Shown: positions 39,004 through 47,950 of the stretch, in pieces
Layout: each line of letters opens with the position of its first letter
Position numbering within the stretch: the stretch's first letter is position 1
Assembly: GCA_017983615.1 (NCBI GenBank)
Contig: JAGOBB010000001.1
Span: 620,001-684,000, forward strand
From: Azonexus sp.
Lineage (GTDB): Bacteria; Pseudomonadota; Gammaproteobacteria; Burkholderiales; Rhodocyclaceae
Direction of reading: 5' to 3'
DNA: 64,000 bases
Translations under genes and position numbers: made by a program
The notes under the pieces: model-generated
Databases searched by the model: none
What the model was told of the DNA's origin: nothing
What the model saw: only the letters and a program-made list of their open reading frames with translations

Positions 39004-39894
39004 GTGCAAAAAATCCTGATTGTCGGCAGCGGGGACGTTGCCCGCCGCATCCTCTCCCGCCTTGCCCATCGCGCCCGCGTCTACGCACTGTTGCGCGATG
39101 CTGCCAAGGCAGCCGAGTGGCGTGCTGCCGGCGCCAGGCCGGTGCTGGCCGATCTCGACGACCGACGCAGCCTGCAGCGCATCGCCGGCCTGGCCGACGT
39201 CGTGCTGCACCTGGCGCCACCGCCCGGCGAAGGGCGCTGCGACACGCGAACCCGCAACCTGCTGGCGGCGCTGGGCAAGGCGAAAAGTTTACCACGGCGG
39301 CTCATTTACGTAAGCACGACAGGGGTTTACGGCGACTGCGGCGGCGCACAGGTCGACGAAACCCGTCGCCTGAATCCGGAAAGCGCCCGCGCCGGCCGCC
39401 GGGTCGATGCCGAGCGCTGCCTGCGCGCCTGGGGTGGTCGGCACGGGGTGCCCGTTGCCATCCTGCGCGCGCCGGGAATCTACGCAGCCGACCGTCTGCC
39501 GGTCGATCGGCTGCAAAAAGGCCTGCCGGCCTTGGTCGAGGCTGACGACGTGTTCACCAACCACATCCATGCCGACGACCTCGCCGCCGCTTGCCTTGCC
39601 GCCCTGCGCCATGGCGGCGCCAACCGCGTCTACAATGTCGTCGACGATTCCGACCTGAAAATGGCCGCCTATTTCGACCGCGTTGCCGACGCCTTCGCGC
39701 TGCCCCGGTCGCCGCGCATTTCGCGGGACGAAGCGGTGAAAACCCTGTCGCCGGTCCAGTGGTCCTTCATGCGCGAATCCCGGCGTATTGGCAACTGGCG
39801 CCTGAAAACCGAACTCAAACTCAGCCTCGCCTACCCGACGGTAGATGCCGGGATCGCTGAAGCAGTATCAAGGAGAAACGCATGCTCGTCGTGA
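39004..39894 (+). CDS. NAD(P)-binding SDR/epimerase-like protein
   Basis: A 296-residue protein with an N-terminal Rossmann fold (ILIVGSGDVARRI; GSGDVA loop) and an extended-SDR core: YVSTTGVYGDCGG includes the Ser/Thr and Tyr region, and RAPGIYAADRLP follows. The active-site YxxxK is not clearly kept (ARAGRRVDAERC), so catalysis is doubtful. I chose the GTG at 39004 since it opens the Rossmann strand directly; an in-frame TTG at 38980 is the alternative. It overlaps the next gene's start by 13 bases. YeeZ-like proteins are the nearest resemblance. Confidence 0.8.
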   Translation: MQKILIVGSGDVARRILSRLAHRARVYALLRDAAKAAEWRAAGARPVLADLDDRRSLQRIAGLADVVLHLAPPPGEGRCDTRTRNLLAALGKAKSLPRRLIYVSTTGVYGDCGGAQVDETRRLNPESARAGRRVDAERCLRAWGGRHGVPVAILRAPGIYAADRLPVDRLQKGLPALVEADDVFTNHIHADDLAAACLAALRHGGANRVYNVVDDSDLKMAAYFDRVADAFALPRSPRISRDEAVKTLSPVQWSFMRESRRIGNWRLKTELKLSLAYPTVDAGIAEAVSRRNACSS

Positions 39895-40298
39895 AAACGC
39901 TGCATATCTGGATGGTTATTTCCTGGTTTGCTGGCCTGTTCTACCTGCCGCGGATCTTCGTCAACCTGGCCATGGTGCCGGATGACAGCATCGCCGAGCG
40001 CGACCGCCTGCTGCTGATGGCTGGCAAGCTCTACAAGTTCATGACCCCGCTCGGCGTGCTGGCCATCGTTCTCGGCCTGTGGCTGTGGCTGGGTTACGGC
40101 TTCTCCGGCGGCTGGCTGCATGCCAAAACCACCCTGGTCGGCGTGCTGGCCGGCTATCACTGGTATTGCGGCCGCCTGCTCGGCCAGTTCCGGACCGGCA
40201 GCAATACCAAATCGCACGTCTGGTTCCGCTTCTTCAACGAAGTGCCGGTGCTGGTCCTGCTGATCGTCCTTTTCCTCGTCGTCCTCAAGCCTTTCTGA
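39882..40298 (+). CDS. CopD/HemJ-like membrane protein
   Basis: A 138-residue protein with about four TM segments. The N-terminus KTLHIWMVISWFAGLFYLPRIFV closely matches HemJ-type protoporphyrinogen oxidases, including the conserved histidine; HAKTTLVGVLAGYHWYCGRL also fits. The usual second histidine after FV (FVYH) is FVNL here, so activity is uncertain. It overlaps the preceding SDR gene and lies one base before the methyltransferase gene. Co-transcription is likely. Confidence 0.8.
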   Translation: MLVVKTLHIWMVISWFAGLFYLPRIFVNLAMVPDDSIAERDRLLLMAGKLYKFMTPLGVLAIVLGLWLWLGYGFSGGWLHAKTTLVGVLAGYHWYCGRLLGQFRTGSNTKSHVWFRFFNEVPVLVLLIVLFLVVLKPF

Positions 40299-40299
40299 C

Positions 40300-41442
40300 A
40301 TGAACAAATATTTCGCAATCTGCCCGCGCGGGCTGGAAGAACTGCTGCTCGAAGAGTTGCGCGCCGTCGGCGGCGAAGACCTTCAGGCGATCCATGGCGG
40401 CGTCTTTTTCTCCGGCGAGTGGCCGGTCTGCTATCGGGCCAACCTTGAATCACGGATAGCCACCCGCATCCTCTGGCACATCGTCAAGGGTCCCTACGCC
40501 AAGGAAGAGGACATTTACCGCCTCGCCGTGCGCCAGTTGTGGCCGAATCACTTTTCGGTCAGCCGGACGATGCGCGTCGTGACAACGGCGATCAAGTGCC
40601 CGCTGAAATCCCTCGATTTCGTTACGTTGCGCGTCAAGGATGCCGTCTGCGACCGTTTCCGTGAAGATCTCGGCGAGCGGCCGAACATCGAGACGCGGCA
40701 CCCGGATGTCAGCGTTCACGTCTTCCTGACCGAAAACGAATGCACGCTGTACCTCGACACCTCTGGCCAGCCGCTGTGGCAACGTGGCTTCCGCAAGGCT
40801 AGTGTCGATGCGCCACTGAAGGAAAACCTCGCCGCCGGTATCCTGAAGATGACCGGCTGGCAGCCGGGCACGCCGCTGATCGACCCGATGTGCGGCAGCG
40901 GTACCTTCCTGCTCGAAGCAGTGCAGATGGCGCTCGACCGGGCGCCGGGACTGGATCGCGGTTTTGCCTTCGAACTGCTGAAGAGCTTTGCGGCCATGGA
41001 GTGGGCAAACATCCGTGCCGCCGCCGAAGCCCGTGTCAAGCCGGCCGAGCCGCTCGACATCCGCGGCTACGATATTGACGACAAGGCTGTGCGCGCTACC
41101 CGCCGCAATCTGCAGGAGGCCGGTTTCGGCAACGTCGTGACGGTCGACCATGGCGATCTGCTCGAAACCCAACCGCTGACCGACCACGGCATCATGGTCA
41201 CCAATCCGCCCTACGGCGAGCGCATCGGCGAGCAGGACGAACTGGCCGCCCTCTACCCGCAACTCGGGTCGGCGCTGAAAAAGCACTGGGCCGGCTGGAA
41301 CTGTTTCTTCTTCACCGCCGACCTGCGCCTGCCCAAACTGGTCGGCCTGAAACCGAGCCGCAAGACGCCGCTGTTCAATGGCCCGCTGGAATGCCGGCTG
41401 TTCGAAATTCGCATGGTCGCCGGCAGCAATCGCAAGGGGTGA
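40300..41442 (+). CDS. THUMP-domain class I SAM-dependent RNA methyltransferase (RlmL-N-like)
   Basis: A 380-residue enzyme. The N-terminal THUMP region covers about 1-160 (FAICPRGLEELLLEEL at the start). The Rossmann methyltransferase has DPMCGSGTFLLEAV near residue 195 and the catalytic motif TNPPYGER near 305, the pattern of N2-guanine methyltransferases. The C-terminal RlmK half of the gamma-proteobacterial fusion is absent. Probable substrate is 23S rRNA; tRNA is possible. Starts with ATG one base after the previous stop. Confidence 0.9.
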   Translation: MNKYFAICPRGLEELLLEELRAVGGEDLQAIHGGVFFSGEWPVCYRANLESRIATRILWHIVKGPYAKEEDIYRLAVRQLWPNHFSVSRTMRVVTTAIKCPLKSLDFVTLRVKDAVCDRFREDLGERPNIETRHPDVSVHVFLTENECTLYLDTSGQPLWQRGFRKASVDAPLKENLAAGILKMTGWQPGTPLIDPMCGSGTFLLEAVQMALDRAPGLDRGFAFELLKSFAAMEWANIRAAAEARVKPAEPLDIRGYDIDDKAVRATRRNLQEAGFGNVVTVDHGDLLETQPLTDHGIMVTNPPYGERIGEQDELAALYPQLGSALKKHWAGWNCFFFTADLRLPKLVGLKPSRKTPLFNGPLECRLFEIRMVAGSNRKG

Positions 41443-41537
41443 TTGCCGCCGCGAAACGGCCGTGGGATCATGATCGCTGTCGAATGATCGTTCGTTTAAA
41501 AAGCTTGTGCTCTGCTTCGTAATTGGCGGATCAGAAT

Positions 41538-41640
41538 GAAAGTGATGGATTTGGCCCGCTGGCTAGGCGCGAACCGCAGCGATAGCCTGTGCTATCGCGA
41601 GGATGAGCTACAACGCCAGCGGGGCAAAGACACGCTTTCA
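41538..41640. repeat. Long palindrome upstream of the CoA-transferase gene
   Basis: Arms TGAAAG...GGCCCGCTGGC (41538-41564) and GCCAGCGGGGC...CTTTCA (41615-41640) are inverted, with a central perfect hairpin GCGATAG-CCTGTG-CTATCGC (41579-41598). The 103 bp can fold as one cruciform or RNA structure. It occupies most of the 244-base gap 41443-41686. Confidence 0.8.
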
Positions 41641-41686
41641 TGTTCCGTTAATTGCGAAGCAGGGCACTAACTCAGGGAGAGTCGTG

Positions 41687-42982
41687 GTGTCCGTTCAGGC
41701 CTTGTATCTGCAAAAACGCATGTCTGCCGCGGATGCCATCCGCGTCGTCCGCAACGGTGAAACCGTCGTCGTGCCGACCGGCGTCGGCGAGCCGCCCAGC
41801 CTGCTCGCTGCACTCGGCGAGGCGCGCCGCGATTTTCGCGACGTCACCGTGGCGCAGTTGCTGCCGGTCCGCAAATACGGCTATTTCGACGTCGAAACCG
41901 CCGAGCATGTTCGGCACACCGCCTATTTCTTCAGCGGCACTTCGCGCCCCGGCGGGCTGGAAGGCTGGATCGACTACCTGCCGGCTTATTTTGCCGAATT
42001 GCCGACGCTGATCAAGCGCGACCTGATTCCGGCCGATGTCGTCTTCAGCATTGCCTCGCCGATGGACGAGCACGGCTATTTTTCGCTGGCACTGGCCGCC
42101 GACTACACGATGGCGGCCGTCGACAAGGCGCGCGCCATCGTTCTCGAAATCAATCCCAACGTGCCCTTCGCCAACGGTGACTGTCACGTGCATATCTCGC
42201 AGGTGACGGCGCTGACCGAAAGCGACGATCCCATCCTCGAAGTCGGCCTGCCAAAGATCGGTCCAGTCCAGGAGGCGATCGGCAAGTACGTCGCCGACAT
42301 GATCCCCGACGGCGCGACGCTGCAGATCGGCTACGGCGGCATCCCCGACGCGGTGGTCATGCAGCTGACCGACAAGCGCGACCTCGGCATCCACACCGAA
42401 ATGGTCGGCGACGGCATCATGACCCTGGTCGAGGCCGGCGTCATCACCAATCGCCAGAAGAACTACCACCACGGCAAGATGCTGGCCACCTTCGCCCTTG
42501 GCTCGAAGAAGCTCTACCAGTTCATGCACCGCAATCCGGCGCTCGAAATGCACCCGGTCGACTTCACCAACGATCCCTACCTGGCCGGCCAGAACGACAA
42601 CCTGCACGCCATCAATGCAACCATGCAGGTCGATTTTCTCGGCCAGTGCGGCTCGGAAAGCCTCGGCTTCGCGCCGTACTCAGGCACCGGCGGCCAGGCC
42701 GACTTCGTCCGCGCCGCCAATCGCTCGAATGGCGGAAAATCCTTCATCGTCCTGCCGTCAACGGCCAAGGACGACACCATCTCGCGCATCGTGCCGACGC
42801 TTTCGGCCGGCACGCACGTGACGACGAGCAAGAACGACGTCAATTACGTGGTCACCGAGTTCGGTGTCGCCCAGTTGCGTGGCAAGACGGCCAAGCAGCG
42901 CTGCCTGGCGCTGATCGGTATCGCCCACCCCAATTTCCGCGCAGAGTTGAAGGACGCCGCCCGCCGCATGAAGCTGCTCTGA
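41687..42982 (+). CDS. Acetyl-CoA hydrolase/CoA-transferase family protein
   Basis: A 431-residue enzyme of the acetyl-CoA hydrolase / 4-hydroxybutyrate CoA-transferase family. Visible signatures are PTGVGEPP near the N-terminus, the catalytic-loop region QIGYGGIPDAVV, and EFGVAQLRGKTAKQR at the C-terminus. The frame stays open to an ATG at 41603, but that lies in a palindrome. I prefer GTG at 41687, with GGGAGAG upstream; GTG at 41684 is equally possible. It may use propionyl-, acetyl- or succinyl-CoA; the substrate cannot be read from sequence. Confidence 0.88.
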   Translation: MSVQALYLQKRMSAADAIRVVRNGETVVVPTGVGEPPSLLAALGEARRDFRDVTVAQLLPVRKYGYFDVETAEHVRHTAYFFSGTSRPGGLEGWIDYLPAYFAELPTLIKRDLIPADVVFSIASPMDEHGYFSLALAADYTMAAVDKARAIVLEINPNVPFANGDCHVHISQVTALTESDDPILEVGLPKIGPVQEAIGKYVADMIPDGATLQIGYGGIPDAVVMQLTDKRDLGIHTEMVGDGIMTLVEAGVITNRQKNYHHGKMLATFALGSKKLYQFMHRNPALEMHPVDFTNDPYLAGQNDNLHAINATMQVDFLGQCGSESLGFAPYSGTGGQADFVRAANRSNGGKSFIVLPSTAKDDTISRIVPTLSAGTHVTTSKNDVNYVVTEFGVAQLRGKTAKQRCLALIGIAHPNFRAELKDAARRMKLL

Positions 42983-43072
42983 CTCGCGCTTACAAACTGT
43001 AGCAATTTAGTTGGGCCGGTTTGCCGATAATTCGCTATCTTGAAATCGAGCAATTGCAGATCGGGTGTAACG

Positions 43073-43405
43073 ATGAAAGCGCAAAGATTCCTGACCATGC
43101 TGCTGGCCCTGATGCTGGCCGGCACTGGTGCGGCCTGGGCGCACGGTGTGCGCGGCCACGTCGGCGTCTATCTGGGTCCCGTCTGGGGGCCGGGCTGGTG
43201 GTATCCGCCGCCGTATTACTACCCGCCGCAGGTGGTCGTCCTGCCGCCATCGCAACCGCCGGTGTATATCGAGCAGCAACAGGAGGCACCCGCCGCCGAG
43301 GGGCAGGCTTACTGGTATTTCTGCAAGAGCGCGAAGGGTTATTACCCTTACGTCAAGGAATGCCCTGAGGGCTGGCAGAAGGTTATGCCGCAACCGGAGA
43401 AGTGA
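43073..43405 (+). CDS. Small exported Tyr/Pro-rich protein
   Basis: A 110-residue protein with signal peptide MKAQRFLTMLLALMLAGTGAAWA. The mature part is Gly/Trp/Tyr/Pro-rich (PGWWYPPPYYYPPQ) and ends with YWYFCKSAKGYYPYV then CPEGWQKV, a two-cysteine motif common in small proteobacterial envelope proteins. Its stop overlaps the region of the next gene start. Function unknown; the pairing with a glycine-zipper lipoprotein suggests the envelope. Confidence 0.8.
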   Translation: MKAQRFLTMLLALMLAGTGAAWAHGVRGHVGVYLGPVWGPGWWYPPPYYYPPQVVVLPPSQPPVYIEQQQEAPAAEGQAYWYFCKSAKGYYPYVKECPEGWQKVMPQPEK

Positions 43406-43407
43406 AA

Positions 43408-43941
43408 ATGACACACAGAATGGCCTTTGCACGGCGCGGTGCGCTGGTGGCTGGTGCCGTATTGCTGGGCGCCTGTACGGTGTTGCCGACCGGCCCGAGT
43501 GTGCTGACGCTGCCGGGAACCGGCCAGAGCATTGAGCGTTTCCGCGAGGATGACCAGTACTGCCGACAATACGCCCATGTCCAGATCGGTGGCAAGACGG
43601 CTGGCGATGCGGCGAAGGAATCCGCGGTGACCAGTGCCGCCGTCGGTACGGTCGTTGGCGCCGTGGCCGGAGCCGCCATCGGCGGTGGCGGACGCGGTGC
43701 AGCGACCGGTGCCGGCGTCGGTCTGCTGATGGGTAGCGCAGTGGGTTCGGATGCCGCGCGGGCCTCCGGTGTCGGCACGCAACGCCAGTACGACAATGCC
43801 TACATTCAGTGTATGTACAGCAAGGGGCACCGGGTGCCAGTGCCGGCTGGCATGGCTTATCCCAAGCCTGTGCGTTCGGGCGAGGCGGATATTCCACCAC
43901 CTCCGCCGGGAGCGCCCCCCCCGCCGCCGCCGACCAGGTAG
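43408..43941 (+). CDS. Glycine-zipper family lipoprotein
   Basis: A 177-residue protein with lipobox LGAC after a hydrophobic segment (RGALVAGAVL). The middle has a glycine zipper (GTVVGAVAGAAIGGGGRGAATGAGVG, given as residues about 78-103), a motif that packs in membranes. The C-terminus is PPPPPGAPPPPPP. I chose ATG 43408 rather than GTG 43402 for better spacing from GGAGA. It follows the Tyr/Pro-rich gene by two bases and the two form one transcript ended by a strong hairpin. Confidence 0.82.
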   Translation: MTHRMAFARRGALVAGAVLLGACTVLPTGPSVLTLPGTGQSIERFREDDQYCRQYAHVQIGGKTAGDAAKESAVTSAAVGTVVGAVAGAAIGGGGRGAATGAGVGLLMGSAVGSDAARASGVGTQRQYDNAYIQCMYSKGHRVPVPAGMAYPKPVRSGEADIPPPPPGAPPPPPPTR

Positions 43942-43950
43942 CGGTGGCAA

Positions 43951-43988
43951 TGAAAATGCCCGGCAGGTCGCCGGGCATTTTCATTTTT
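43951..43988. terminator. Bidirectional terminator between the lipoprotein gene and lipA
   Basis: TGAAAATGCCCGG and CCGGGCATTTTCA form a perfect 13-bp stem with a 7-base loop, then TTTTT. The T-run is also the first tract of the recurrent element. Confidence 0.92.
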
Positions 43989-44018
43989 GGCCGTTTTTTG
44001 GGGCCGACCGTAGCATTT
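43981..44018 (+). repeat. T-tract/GACCGTAGCATT element, copy 9
   Basis: TCATTTTT, GGCCG, T6, GGGGC and core CGACCGTAGCATTT at 44005-44018, between convergent genes and directly after the terminator stem. Confidence 0.9.
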
Positions 44019-44038
44019 GCCGGCGGCGGCCCAACTTC

Positions 44039-45004
44039 TCAGGACACACCGGCGCTGTGCGCCTGCTGGTCGGCCCAGTAGCTGGAGCGCACCATCGGGG
44101 CGCAGGCGGCACCGGAGAAGCCCATTTTGAGCGCTTCCGTTTCGAACATCTTGAAGGTGTCGGGATGGACGTAGCGGCTGACCGGCAGGTGATGACCCGA
44201 GGGGGCGAGGTACTGGCCGATGGTCAGCATCTCGACGTCGTTGGCGCGCAAGTCGCGCATCACGTCGAGGATTTCCTCGTCGGTTTCGCCGAGGCCGACC
44301 ATCAGGCCGGACTTGGTCTTGACCTGCGGATAGCGCGCCTTGAACTGCTTCATCAGGGCCAGCGAATGGGCGTAATCGGCGCCGGGGCGGGCCTGCTTGT
44401 AGAGGCGGGGCACCGTTTCCATGTTGTGGTTGAGCACGTCGGGCAGCGACTGGCCAAGGATGTCGATGGCGATGTCCATGCGGCCGCGGAAGTCGGGGAC
44501 CAGGGTTTCGATGGTGGTCTTCGGCGAAGCTTCGCGCACGGCGCGGACGACATCGACGAAGTGCTGGGCGCCGCCGTCGCGCAGGTCGTCGCGGTCGACG
44601 CTGGTGATCACCACGTACTGCAGCTTCAGCGAGGAGACCGAATCGGCCAGCTCGGCCGGTTCGTTCGGGTTGGGCGGTAGCGGTTGGCCGTGGCCGACGT
44701 CGCAGAACGGGCAGCGGCGGGTGCAGATGTCGCCGAGGATCATGAAGGTCGCCGTGCCGCGGCCGAAGCATTCACCGATGTTGGGGCAGGCGGCTTCCTC
44801 GCAGACGGTGTGCAGCTTCTTTTCGCGCAGCATGGTCTTGATTTCGCCGAAGCGCCCGGCGCTGTTGCCGGCTTTGACGCGAATCCACTCGGGTTTGCGC
44901 AGCGGGGTGTCGACCGGGACGATCTTGATCGGGATGCGGGCGGTTTTCAGCTCGCCTTTCTGTTTGACGCCTTTTTGCTTCGCGCTGCCGTTGTTGTCAG
45001 CCAT
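44039..45004 (-). CDS. lipA: Lipoyl synthase
   Basis: A 321-residue radical-SAM enzyme that inserts two sulfurs into octanoyl groups on lipoate-dependent enzymes. The auxiliary 4Fe-4S motif is [12 protein letters not shown] and the radical-SAM motif CTRRCPFC. The C-terminal RSSY serine is present ([11 protein letters not shown]). It overlaps the upstream lipB by eight bases and works on LipB's product. Confidence 0.97.
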   Translation of the reverse strand: MADNNGSAKQKGVKQKGELKTARIPIKIVPVDTPLRKPEWIRVKAGNSAGRFGEIKTMLREKKLHTVCEEAACPNIGECFGRGTATFMILGDICTRRCPFCDVGHGQPLPPNPNEPAELADSVSSLKLQYVVITSVDRDDLRDGGAQHFVDVVRAVREASPKTTIETLVPDFRGRMDIAIDILGQSLPDVLNHNMETVPRLYKQARPGADYAHSLALMKQFKARYPQVKTKSGLMVGLGETDEEILDVMRDLRANDVEMLTIGQYLAPSGHHLPVSRYVHPDTFKMFETEALKMGFSGAACAPMVRSSYWADQQAHSAGVS

Positions 45005-45614
45005 GTTGTTGGTCCAGTTGCTGTAGCAAGTGTTGAGAGAGTTGCTCGCCCGCCTCGTGAGCGGTGAGCGGAAGGTTCAGGTCTTTGGTCTGGATGACCT
45101 TCAAACCAGCATAGCCGCAGGGATTGATTGCGGCAAAGGGGGAAAGATCCATATCGACATTAAGCGACACGCCGTGGTAGGAGCAGCCGTTGCGGATGCG
45201 CAGGCCAAGTGCGGCGATCTTGGCCTCGCCGACATAGACGCCGGGGGCGCCGTCACGGCGCTCGGCGGTCACGCCATAGGCGGCCAGCAGGTCGATGACG
45301 GCTTGTTCGATGGCCGTGACCAGTTCGCGCACCTTGATCTTCAGCCGGGGCAGGTCGAGCAGCAGGTAGATCACTACCTGGCCGGGGCCGTGGTAGGTGA
45401 CCTGGCCGCCACGGTCGATCTTGACGATAGGAATGCCGACATCCTTGAGGATGTGCTCCGGCTTGCCGGCCTGGCCGAGCGTATAGACCGGCGGGTGTTC
45501 GACGATCCAGATTTCGTCAGGTGTTTCGGCCGTACGGGTGGCCGTGAAATCCTGCATGGCCTGGAAGGTCGGGGCATAGTCGACCCGGCCGAGCCGTTTG
45601 ACGACAGGCGTCAC
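44997..45614 (-). CDS. lipB: Octanoyltransferase
   Basis: A 205-residue enzyme transferring octanoate from acyl-ACP to lipoyl domains. The conserved lysine is in [19 protein letters not shown] (the AKIA motif) and [11 protein letters not shown] is the family signature; the catalytic cysteine is in INPCGYAGL. It starts with GTG at 45614 overlapping the ybeD stop, and ends overlapping lipA, so ybeD-lipB-lipA is one coupled unit. Confidence 0.96.
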   Translation of the reverse strand: MTPVVKRLGRVDYAPTFQAMQDFTATRTAETPDEIWIVEHPPVYTLGQAGKPEHILKDVGIPIVKIDRGGQVTYHGPGQVVIYLLLDLPRLKIKVRELVTAIEQAVIDLLAAYGVTAERRDGAPGVYVGEAKIAALGLRIRNGCSYHGVSLNVDMDLSPFAAINPCGYAGLKVIQTKDLNLPLTAHEAGEQLSQHLLQQLDQQHG

Positions 45615-45880
45615 AGCACCACTTTGATCATCGGGTGGCCACTGAGATCGGTGTACAGCGCGTCGAGTTGCGGCTTGGAACGGGCGATCACGGTGCAGGT
45701 CAGGCTCAGGTAGTTGCCGCCGGAGCTGGCACGCATTTCCATGGTGGCGCCGTCGAAGTCCGGGGCGTGCATGGTGACGATTTCAAGGACGACCTGCGCC
45801 AGGCTGTCGTCAGCCTTGCCCATGATCTTGAGCGGGAATTCGCAGGGGAATTCGAGGAGGGTGTCCTTGTACGAAGCCAT
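45611..45880 (-). CDS. ybeD: YbeD-like DUF493 protein
   Basis: An 89-residue ACT-like protein ([42 protein letters not shown]). Next to lipB in many proteobacteria, where it is thought to have an allosteric or regulatory role in lipoate metabolism. One base separates it from dat. Assignment rests on sequence pattern and context. Confidence 0.9.
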   Translation of the reverse strand: MASYKDTLLEFPCEFPLKIMGKADDSLAQVVLEIVTMHAPDFDGATMEMRASSGGNYLSLTCTVIARSKPQLDALYTDLSGHPMIKVVL

Positions 45881-45881
45881 T

Positions 45882-46757
45882 TCAGCCTTTGCGCATTACG
45901 GTGTTCTTGAAATCCTGGTACCACTGCCACATCTGCTGGCCGAGCGGGCCGGGCTTTCCGGTGCCGACTGGCTGGCCGTCGAGGGTGGTAATGGCCAGGA
46001 TTTCCTTGGTCGATGAGGTCATCCAGACCTCGTCGGCGCTGCGAAGTTCAGATTCTTCGATTTCGGCGATTTTCAGGGGCTGACCGTAGCATTCGGCCAG
46101 TTCGAGGATCACGTCGTAGGTGATGCCCGGCAGCATCAACTGGGTCTTGGGCGGGGCGAGCAGCACGCCATCGTTGATCACGAAAATGTTCGAGGCGGCG
46201 CCTTCCTTCATCAGGCCGTCGCGGATCAGGATCGCTTCGGCACAGCCTTGCTCGACGGCCTGCTGGCGGGCCAGCACGTTGGCGAGCAGGGAAATGACCT
46301 TGAGGTCGCAGCGCGCCCAGCGCAGGTCGGGCACGGTGATCGCCGAAACCCCCTTGGCCCGGACATCAGGCGGTGTGGTGACCAGCGGCGAGGCGAAGGC
46401 AAAGGCGGTCGGCGGTACGCTGGCCGGCGGGAAGGCGTGATCGCGTTTGTCGTCTGCGCCGCGGGTGACCTGCAGGTAGATCGACTGGTCGTCCCAGGGC
46501 GCGGCCTCGATCAGCTTCAGGACGACGGCTTTCCAGCCTTCAAGCGGCAGCGGGTTGGCCAGCTTGATGCCGGCCAGCGTCGCCTGCAGTCGCTTCAGGT
46601 GCTCATCGAGCCGGAAAGCGCGGCGCGAGTAAACCGGGATGACCTCATAGACGCCGTCACCGTACAGAAAACCGCGGTCGAGCGGCGAAATGCCCGCTTC
46701 GGCCAGCGGCAGGAAGCGGCCATTCAGATAGACGGGATCGGCGACGTAGGGAGTCAC
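45882..46757 (-). CDS. dat: D-amino-acid aminotransferase (class IV PLP enzyme)
   Basis: A 291-residue PLP enzyme that interconverts D-alanine and D-glutamate for peptidoglycan. The start (VYLNGRFLPLAEAGISPLDRGFLYGDGVYEV, residues 8-38) and the catalytic lysine in LKVISLLANVLARQ fit the family; SADEVWMTSSTKEI is the C-terminal signature. A branched-chain aminotransferase role is the alternative. The neighbouring dacA supports the cell-wall role. A copy of the recurrent element underlies ECYGQPLKIAEI. Confidence 0.9.
   Translation of the reverse strand: MTPYVADPVYLNGRFLPLAEAGISPLDRGFLYGDGVYEVIPVYSRRAFRLDEHLKRLQATLAGIKLANPLPLEGWKAVVLKLIEAAPWDDQSIYLQVTRGADDKRDHAFPPASVPPTAFAFASPLVTTPPDVRAKGVSAITVPDLRWARCDLKVISLLANVLARQQAVEQGCAEAILIRDGLMKEGAASNIFVINDGVLLAPPKTQLMLPGITYDVILELAECYGQPLKIAEIEESELRSADEVWMTSSTKEILAITTLDGQPVGTGKPGPLGQQMWQWYQDFKNTVMRKG
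46060..46093 (+). repeat. T-tract/GACCGTAGCATT element, copy inside dat
   Basis: ATTTCGGCGATTTTCAGGGGC then core TGACCGTAGCATT at 46081-46093. Tracts are shorter than elsewhere and no pairing arms are clear. The encoded ECYGQP is compatible with normal family sequence, so this could partly be chance. Confidence 0.55.
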
Positions 46758-46775
46758 GGGCTTAGGCGAGCGAGG

Positions 46776-47915
46776 TCAGGCAAACCACAGGCGAATAGTG
46801 TCGAAGATGCGGACGAAGATATTGCCGAGTTCGACCTTTTCAAGAGCGATGACCGGATATTCGCCGTAGGCCTGGCCATCGATGCTGACCTTCAAGGCGC
46901 CGAGCTTCTGCCCAGCCTCGATTGGGGCGATCAGGCGCGGTTCGGCGACGAAGTCGCTCTTGACCTTGTCGGCGTAACCCTTGGGCACGGCAATCGACAG
47001 ATCGGTGGTAAAGCCCGCCTTGACTTCGCTCTGCGTACCCTTCCAGACGCGCAACGTGGCCACCGGCTGATCCTTGGTGAACAGCGAGACGGCATCGTAG
47101 GAGATGTAGCCCCAGTTGAGCAGTTTCTGCGATTCGCTGGCCCGGGCGCTGTCGGAGACGGTGCCGAGCACCACCGAGAGCAGGCGGCGCTTGTCGCGCA
47201 GGGCCGAGGAAATCAGGCAGTAGCCGGCCGCTTCGGTGTGGCCGGTCTTGACGCCATCGACGGTGGGGTCGATGAAGAGGAGGCGGTTGCGGTTGGGCTG
47301 GGTGATGTTGTTGTAGGTGTATTCCTTCATCGAGTAATACTTTTTATATTCCTCGGGGAAGTCGCGGATCAGCGCCGAAGCGAGCAGCGAAAGGTCGCGC
47401 GCCGTGGTGTAGTGCTGTGGATCGGGCAGGCCGGTCGAGTTCATGAAATGGCTGTTCTTCATGCCCAGGCGCTGCGCCTCACGGTTCATCATCTGCGCGA
47501 AGTTTTCCTCGCTGCCGGCGATGGCTTCGGCCAGCGTGACGCAGGCGTCGTTACCGGACTGGACGATCATGCCCTTGATCAGGTCTTCGGTCGGCACTTG
47601 CGTGTCGACCCGGATGAACATCTTGGAGCCGCCGGTGCGCCAGGCCTTTTCGGAAACGGGCAGGGGCTGGGCGAGGGCGATGGTCTTGTTGCGGATGGCC
47701 GCGAAGGTCAGGTAGGCCGTCATCAGCTTGGTCAGCGAGGCCGGTTCGAGGCGTTCATCCGGCTTCTCGGTGGTCAGCACCTGGTTGGAGCCCATTTCCA
47801 GCAGCAGCCAGGACTTGGCGGCTAGCGAGGGCGGAATGGGAATTTGCTGGGCCATGGCCTGGGCGGTGGCGGCCAGGCTCAGGAGCACGAAGGCGGTTTT
47901 GCGAAACAGCGACAT
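46776..47915 (-). CDS. dacA: D-alanyl-D-alanine carboxypeptidase (PBP5/6 type)
   Basis: A 379-residue periplasmic enzyme with signal peptide MSLFRKTAFVLLSLAATAQAMA. The active-site motifs are SLTK (nucleophile serine), SGN and KTG (VDGVKTGHTEAAGY). The C-terminal amphipathic helix NIFVRIFDTIRLWFA should anchor it to the inner membrane. The start at 47915 precedes the signal peptide. It lies 18 bases upstream of dat on the same strand. Confidence 0.95.
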   Translation of the reverse strand: MSLFRKTAFVLLSLAATAQAMAQQIPIPPSLAAKSWLLLEMGSNQVLTTEKPDERLEPASLTKLMTAYLTFAAIRNKTIALAQPLPVSEKAWRTGGSKMFIRVDTQVPTEDLIKGMIVQSGNDACVTLAEAIAGSEENFAQMMNREAQRLGMKNSHFMNSTGLPDPQHYTTARDLSLLASALIRDFPEEYKKYYSMKEYTYNNITQPNRNRLLFIDPTVDGVKTGHTEAAGYCLISSALRDKRRLLSVVLGTVSDSARASESQKLLNWGYISYDAVSLFTKDQPVATLRVWKGTQSEVKAGFTTDLSIAVPKGYADKVKSDFVAEPRLIAPIEAGQKLGALKVSIDGQAYGEYPVIALEKVELGNIFVRIFDTIRLWFA

Positions 47916-47950
47916 GTAATTTGATCTTTGTGTTGCGTTGGGGGCAGCCA

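Noticed and set aside
41603-41683. ATG start for the CoA-transferase inside the palindrome
   Set aside because: No ribosome site, and the sequence belongs to the cruciform; GTG at 41687 has GGGAGAG upstream.
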